This document shows, one piece after another, positions 33,902 to 37,904 of a stretch of DNA of 37,904 nt. Below the pieces are notes generated by a model, which ran no database searches, was not told the origin of the DNA, and was given only the letters and a program-made list of their open reading frames with translations. The position numbers and the translations under genes are program-made. The stretch comes from an uncultured Bacteroidota bacterium (lineage in GTDB: Bacteria; Bacteroidota; Bacteroidia; Bacteroidales; WCHB1-69). The DNA lies in assembly GCA_902770735.1 (NCBI GenBank), contig CACXUB010000022.1:1-37904 (forward strand), given 5' to 3'. Numbering within the stretch: the first letter of the stretch is position 1; each line of letters starts with the position of its first letter.

Positions 33902-34213
33902 ATGAAAACCTCAGCAGAACAAATAGCGTTCTTGGAAGAACATTCTTCGTCTGAACCTTCGAAGTGGCGCGAGAAGGCGGAATGGCGGAGAGCGAATCAC
34001 GACTGGCTCCGCTATTCGCGGAAAATCGCCATCGTGGTGGCCTTGTCTTTGGAAGAACTGAATATGTCCCAAAAGCAGTTGGCGGAGCTTGTAGGCTGCT
34101 CTCCGCAATATGTTTCACGACTGCTGAAGGGCGAGGAGAACCTCACTTTGGAGACGTTATGCAAATTGGAGAGGGCTTTGAACTGCCCCATTATGCAAAA
34201 GGTCTTTGCATAA
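33902..34213 (+). CDS. XRE-family HTH antitoxin-like regulator
   Basis: A 103-residue protein with an N-terminal linker (1-40, probably the toxin-binding part) and an XRE helix-turn-helix at about 55-95: MSQKQLAELVGCSPQYVSRLLKGEENLTLETLCKLERAL. It starts 4 bases after the toxin-like gene. ATG 33902 (MKTSAEQ) is chosen because an earlier in-frame ATG at 33857 lies inside the preceding gene and adds a basic unconserved stretch. It is expected to bind the operon promoter and neutralise its partner. Confidence 0.82.
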   Translation: MKTSAEQIAFLEEHSSSEPSKWREKAEWRRANHDWLRYSRKIAIVVALSLEELNMSQKQLAELVGCSPQYVSRLLKGEENLTLETLCKLERALNCPIMQKVFA

Positions 34214-34244
34214 GAATGCCTTTAATTCATCATTCATCAGATAA

Positions 34245-34724
34245 TCATTTCGCCGTTTCTATCGGTACGAAGAACGCCGCCGGATCCTTCTTCAAATCCT
34301 CAGGGGTCATGCTCTTGCAAGCCACGATTTTACCGTTCTTGATTTTCAGCATCGAAACCCCGTTGATGCCGAACGACATGCGGTCAAGCTTGTTGGTAGG
34401 GTCACAAAGCAGGTTCGGCACCTTTTCGCGGATGTTGGAGGGCAGCTTTTTCATGGTGGCGGCTGAAACGAGCATCGCTTGGTACTTTCCCGTTATCAGG
34501 TCCAAATGCGCACTCAGATAGTCGGTTGCCTGTTCGACACAGTTCCGGCAGCCCGTTGGCAGGACGAACAGGTACTCCCCGTCTCGGATCTTGAAATCCG
34601 GGAATGTCTCGTGCATGTAGGACTTGAAAAAGCGGGTGTGCCGTTTCAGGTCATTTCCTTTTGTTTGCGCCGCGAGAATGCCTGCGAATAGTAGCAATGT
34701 CAGTATTATACAGGTCTTTTTCAT
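34245..34724 (-). CDS. Exported thioredoxin-fold-like protein with CxxC motif
   Basis: The 159-residue protein has a signal peptide (MKKTCIILTLLLFAGILAAQ). The mature domain has a thioredoxin-like order: strand EYLFVLPTGCRNCVEQ with a C-R-N-C active-site-like pair, a helix, strand YQAMLVSAAT, and SMLKIKNGKIVA near the end. CRNC is not the usual WCGPC and the cis-Pro is replaced by a GVSM segment, so redox activity is uncertain. It could be periplasmic or membrane-associated. Its first 74 bases overlap the 3' end of the FISUMP lipoprotein gene. Confidence 0.7.
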   Translation of the reverse strand: MKKTCIILTLLLFAGILAAQTKGNDLKRHTRFFKSYMHETFPDFKIRDGEYLFVLPTGCRNCVEQATDYLSAHLDLITGKYQAMLVSAATMKKLPSNIREKVPNLLCDPTNKLDRMSFGINGVSMLKIKNGKIVACKSMTPEDLKKDPAAFFVPIETAK

Positions 34725-36483
34725 TGTATCTTAATATCACAAAACAGGTTTTCTCATCGTCGGACAGCCGTTTGTCGGCTAAGGCAATCCCCTTCGGTAT
34801 CACCATGAGCTCATGCTTGCTCAAACAGTCGGGCATGTCCATCTCCGCAATCTGCCGGAAAGCGGAGTCCAACACGATAAGCGACCAAGGCCTGTCTGCA
34901 GCATCATTCCGGCGTCCATCTTTATTATCTGCCGGCATGGCCCGCGCTACAATTACGTAGTAGAGGTCGCGATAGGTGTCATAATAGGGCTTTAAATAAG
35001 CGGTTTGGGTGCAGCGCATCTGGTTGAGAGCCAGGTAATCGTACAGGATGGAAACATTAAACAGTTCGTTAGTGTGTTTTTGATACTTGCTTCGAAAATA
35101 GTGACTCTCCTGCGTCCCGTCGGGATGGACGACGTAAAGCGTGTCTAAATACTCAAACAAAGCTATAATATCCAGATTCTTATTGATAGTGCAGGTGTAG
35201 TAGTAATTATAATGCAGCGTATCTTTCGAGATATGGCGGGAAGGATAATGCCCCAACCCATGTCCTTTAGAAATCATGTGATTTGATATGGGCAGTCTCT
35301 CCAACAGCGGACGGGTGAACATCCGTATGCGGTTGGCACGGTCATACCCTCGAACATTTTCCAAAAAGGCGTTGCAGTAAAGCAATCCGGAATCTGCTGT
35401 TACGGGAATATAGTAATGCCATAGCGAAGTCAAGAGACAGACATCATCGTCATGTTCCTGCCAATGCTCCATATTAATGATGTCCAGTTCCCGTCTTGCG
35501 TTATCGATCACGTGAAAAGTGGAATCATAGCCGATTTGATAAGCCAGTTTTGAGCGGTCAAAGAGGATATATTGTGAAAAAAGGCTGTTAAATTCAAAAG
35601 TGGATGTCGGAGACAATCCGTCCACACAGTAATTCAACACAGCAATGTTGTTACCTTTTGAATAGAACCAAGTATTAATCTGCGTCTGTTCAGCAGGTGA
35701 ATAAAACGAATGTATCTTGCTGATTTTATGTGGAAAAACAAACACTTGAGTTGTTGCATTATTTTTAGAATCCGTCCTTTTTTCCTTTTTCCTGAAGGTG
35801 TGATATCGGACAGCCACGGGTTTTATCTCCGCCCCGTCTTGCACGCAGCGCACGCTGTAGCCGTTATACACCTTCCCGAAGCAGACATACGGGCAGGGGT
35901 AGTTGAAGTTCTCCAAATAGCGGCCCGTGGCAGTACCGTCGCTTAAGGGCGTGGAACTCCACCAGAAGGACTCTTCGCCCACTTTCGTGTAGTTGCCGGG
36001 ATAGCGGTAGCCACTGCGGGGCGGACGCACGAACCGTTTGATAATCCGCATATTCTTGTCTGAAAAGGGAATACGATATTGGTAGCCCTCCGCGACGCAG
36101 CCCTGTGTCATGGCCGTCCACTCCGAATCGTCTGGCAGGTGCCAACCGTCGGGACAGACACCCTGCACACTCGCGGACGTTTTGCCCGTATCGCGCACCG
36201 CTGCCGTCCAGGTGTAGAGCAGCCCGTACTTCCGCACCGAATCTTGATTGTTGCCGTAGTCGAAATAGCAGGCAACGGTCGTGTCCTTGTCCGTCACCTC
36301 GCCCCGCACAATCGGGCTCCCGTCAGCGTAATGGGTTGTCCGCAGGTTCTCCGCCATCCACCGCATCCCGTTGATTTTCAGCGTGCGGTAGCGGTTTCCG
36401 TCGCAGTCGCGCACGGTCACGCACGCGGGGAGCAGGAGCGCCAGTGCGCAGAATAGGGCGAAAAGTTTTGCGGTGGGGTTCAT
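34651..36483 (-). CDS. FISUMP-domain lipoprotein with DUF4221-like propeller
   Basis: A 610-residue lipoprotein from ATG 36483: signal peptide with lipobox LLLPAC (lipid Cys at 21). A FISUMP domain follows (about 25-215) with RDCDGNRYRTLKI, RWMAENLRT, YGLLYTWTAA, GVCPDGWHLPDDSEWT, WWSSTPLSDG and YSVRCVQDG. A long C-terminal half (about 250-600) has repeated strand motifs (YIPVTADSGLLYCNAF, LYVVHPDG, WSLIVLDSAFRQIAEMDMP) resembling a DUF4221-type 6-bladed beta-propeller. It is probably outer-membrane-anchored. The combination of the two domains is unusual; the DUF4221 call is by pattern only. An upstream ATG at 36540 lies in the neighbouring pseudogene. Confidence 0.75.
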   Translation of the reverse strand: MNPTAKLFALFCALALLLPACVTVRDCDGNRYRTLKINGMRWMAENLRTTHYADGSPIVRGEVTDKDTTVACYFDYGNNQDSVRKYGLLYTWTAAVRDTGKTSASVQGVCPDGWHLPDDSEWTAMTQGCVAEGYQYRIPFSDKNMRIIKRFVRPPRSGYRYPGNYTKVGEESFWWSSTPLSDGTATGRYLENFNYPCPYVCFGKVYNGYSVRCVQDGAEIKPVAVRYHTFRKKEKRTDSKNNATTQVFVFPHKISKIHSFYSPAEQTQINTWFYSKGNNIAVLNYCVDGLSPTSTFEFNSLFSQYILFDRSKLAYQIGYDSTFHVIDNARRELDIINMEHWQEHDDDVCLLTSLWHYYIPVTADSGLLYCNAFLENVRGYDRANRIRMFTRPLLERLPISNHMISKGHGLGHYPSRHISKDTLHYNYYYTCTINKNLDIIALFEYLDTLYVVHPDGTQESHYFRSKYQKHTNELFNVSILYDYLALNQMRCTQTAYLKPYYDTYRDLYYVIVARAMPADNKDGRRNDAADRPWSLIVLDSAFRQIAEMDMPDCLSKHELMVIPKGIALADKRLSDDEKTCFVILRYNEKDLYNTDIATIRRHSRGANKRK

Positions 36484-36493
36484 TTGTTTGTTT

Positions 36494-37048
36494 TTATTGT
36501 GGAGATACAACTTCCCAATGACCGCCTTTGTCGCCGCCAACGCGGATGATGATTTTTTGGTCTTGAAGCTTCTTTATATTTCTTGTAATATTTCTGCGGT
36601 TTATGCCTATGTATTCTGCCATCTCTTGAGTTGTTATTTCGGCATTATTCCGTATCAGTTCTATTATTTTCTGGGACGTTTTCTGGGACGTTTTCAATGC
36701 ACTTTCTAGGACATTTTTCCTTTGGAGCGTCACCCTAACACCTCCACAGAAGTTCTCAACCATAGGCATGGGTAGGCCTGCGCCTTCAAAACCCTCGCGA
36801 ATCTTCTTGTAGCCACGACCCCAAGCATCTATGAAGCCAGCTTTGAAGAAAGCGTTGGCTATATTCTTGTTACGTGGTTGTGATGAATGGTTCCCGTACA
36901 AAGTCTCAGAGGTGTAACCGACGGGCAATTCACCACTGTTCCATATCTCAATATAATCATTCCATACGCGCATCTGAATGTGAAACTTGTCGTGTCAGCT
37001 GCTTTTGTATTCAACATTCTGACTTTCACGTGCTTTTATCTTGCCCAT
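36494..37048 (-). pseudogene. AlbA_2-type ATP-binding/HTH protein gene with internal deletion and nonsense codon
   Basis: Reading from ATG 37048, the frame gives MGKIKARESQNVEYKSS, the start of the AlbA_2 DNA-binding family. It then hits TGA (36995-36997) exactly where relatives have Trp (KSSWHDKY-type). The frame stays open and after HDKF jumps to HIQMRVWNDYIEIWNSGELP, the C-terminal ATPase-associated domain, followed by a winged-helix tail (EITTQEMAEYIGINRRNITRNIKKLQ). Some 250 or more central residues are missing, in frame. Parts kept are 555 bases, one continuous frame apart from the stop. A TATCTTTG promoter box remains upstream. The C-terminal 159 residues (from 36973) could still be made as a small HTH protein. 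Confidence 0.82.
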
Positions 37049-37078
37049 AGTATTTTCTTTTTATTTTCAAATCGACGG

Positions 37079-37086
37079 CAAAGATA
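37079..37086 (-). promoter_or_regulatory. Candidate -7 box upstream of the pseudogene
   Basis: Minus-strand TATCTTTG matches TAnnTTTG exactly, 30 bases before ATG 37048, suggesting the decayed gene, and perhaps the lipoprotein gene behind it, can still be transcribed. Confidence 0.5.
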
Positions 37087-37129
37087 AAGAAAAAATTTAG
37101 ATGTGTGTTTGTGCGATTAAAAAAAAATG

Positions 37130-37904
37130 TTATTTCTGCATATTTTCCTCGATCCACTTCCCGATCTCCGATTCCGAGAGGCCTCCGCCCTCAAAGCGGC
37201 TGACCTCCACGCCGTTTTTCAGCAAAACGACGGTCGGCACTACACTCACGCCAAAGCGGTTTGCAGTCACGGGAGACTCGTCAATGTCGATTTTGAAAAA
37301 GGAAACCGTCTTGCGGTGCTGGCGTGCGAGGTTTTCTAAACGCGGTTCCAGCAGCCGGCACGGACCGCACCATCTCGCCCCGAAATCCAACAGCACGTAT
37401 CCCTTCTTCACCTTCTTGTCGAAAACCTCATCGGAAATCTTTTCCACATACTTTCCCTCTTTCTGGGTGAGCATCTCGTTGATTTTCAAGCTGTCGCATT
37501 CACGATAGACAATGTTGCCCTCCTCTTCCAGAGTGATGACAATGGCCTTCTCCTCGTCGGGAAGGGCGAACAGCGCCATATCCACATCTCCGTAGCGCAA
37601 GTCCTGTAACTCCTTGGAGGTGCGCATCCTTATCCCTTTCATCGTCAGCTCAGATTCCGATTTCACCACGAGCCCATATTGAAGGTCTGCGAAAACCCCA
37701 TAATTGAAAGGTATCTTGAAAGAGGTGTCGATCCAAACGGTGCTTTTCCCTTGCATCATTTCCGTTTCAATCTCGTATTCCACCCGGAGACAGGAGTATC
37801 CGTTGACGGGAACAAGGGTGTCAGAAAACAGCAGTGGCGTGTCGTCGGAGCTTTTTTCCATCGTCTTTCTGGTGACAATCGGAGTTCCCATCATGGATTG
37901 GATA
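37130..37904 (-). CDS. Thioredoxin-domain protein with large N-terminal domain (5' end beyond window)
   Basis: The frame is open to the right edge, so the true start is probably outside. The C-terminal 110 residues are a thioredoxin domain with LLDFGARWCGPCRLLEPRL and VPTVVLLKNGVEVSRFEGG (cis-Pro), an intact WCGPC active site. The preceding 140 or so residues (VNGYSCLRVEYEIETEM, STVWIDTSFKIPFNYG) form an unknown domain that resembles DUF4412-like exported proteins. A signal peptide would lie past the edge if present. It may be a periplasmic oxidoreductase; if cytosolic, a reductase. The ATG pair at 37889-37894 may not be the start. Confidence 0.75.
   Translation of the reverse strand, partial: IQSMMGTPIVTRKTMEKSSDDTPLLFSDTLVPVNGYSCLRVEYEIETEMMQGKSTVWIDTSFKIPFNYGVFADLQYGLVVKSESELTMKGIRMRTSKELQDLRYGDVDMALFALPDEEKAIVITLEEEGNIVYRECDSLKINEMLTQKEGKYVEKISDEVFDKKVKKGYVLLDFGARWCGPCRLLEPRLENLARQHRKTVSFFKIDIDESPVTANRFGVSVVPTVVLLKNGVEVSRFEGGGLSESEIGKWIEENMQK

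Noticed and set aside
377-37032. Apparent excess of CACGTGAAA 9-mers on both strands
   Set aside because: Most copies encode Phe-His-Val or His-Val-Lys in genes, so protein composition explains them; only the intergenic palindrome at 18879 was kept.

Overview
The window looks like chromosomal DNA of a member of the Bacteroidota, most likely an uncultured or gut-type Bacteroidales. Three signs point there. Promoter-like TAnnTTTG (-7) boxes precede many genes, and Shine-Dalgarno sequences are largely absent. Two proteins carry C-terminal type IX secretion (T9SS) sorting domains with the YPNP motif. Many families are typical of the phylum: FISUMP domains, DUF4175, 2TM protein, YwqK/MORN repeats and a stand-alone HSDR_N_2 protein. 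No rRNA, tRNA, CRISPR array or intact insertion sequence was seen. I do not name a species.

Layout. 1-650: tail of a FISUMP protein and a small restriction-type nuclease-fold protein. 800-2000: nspC (polyamine synthesis). 2130-5000: a SufT-like Fe-S assembly protein followed by a Wzz-like chain-length protein and an O-antigen ligase/polymerase, meeting tdk tail to tail. 5660-6730: an acidic, low-complexity protein. 6800-8910 (minus): pyrH, 2TM protein, frr, gcvH. 9040-11820 (minus): folE, an MBL-fold hydrolase and an exported MORN-repeat protein. 11900-13030: PAS protein and a T9SS cargo protein. 13150-15360: an overlapping rlmB-like, YfcE-like, miaA operon. 15440-16650 (minus): two rubrerythrins with opposite domain order.

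17020-25720 (minus) is the most unusual block. Seven tightly packed genes run rpiB, LutB-like Fe-S protein, DUF4175 giant coiled-coil membrane protein, degenerate HATPase-like protein, T9SS-sorted SGNH hydrolase, ybeY, mnmG. A 14-bp palindrome with the parS core lies next to the mnmG start. 26330-31210: metG, a small outer-membrane barrel protein and uvrB, whose promoter overlaps the preceding terminator. 31430-33180: an exported protein of unknown function and hutI, converging on a shared terminator.

33290-37904 is accessory in character. It holds a candidate toxin-antitoxin pair, an exported thioredoxin-like protein overlapping a FISUMP/DUF4221-like lipoprotein, a deleted AlbA_2-type pseudogene, and a thioredoxin-fusion protein cut by the window edge.

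The rest is mainly housekeeping: translation and tRNA modification (frr, metG, miaA, mnmG, ybeY, rlmB-like), nucleotides and cofactors (pyrH, tdk, folE), repair (uvrB), oxidative defence (rubrerythrins) and envelope polysaccharide assembly. I see no clearly new defence or biosynthetic system. The best novelty candidates are the DUF4175/HATPase-like/LutB-like operon, the long candidate toxin, and the FISUMP-propeller lipoprotein.
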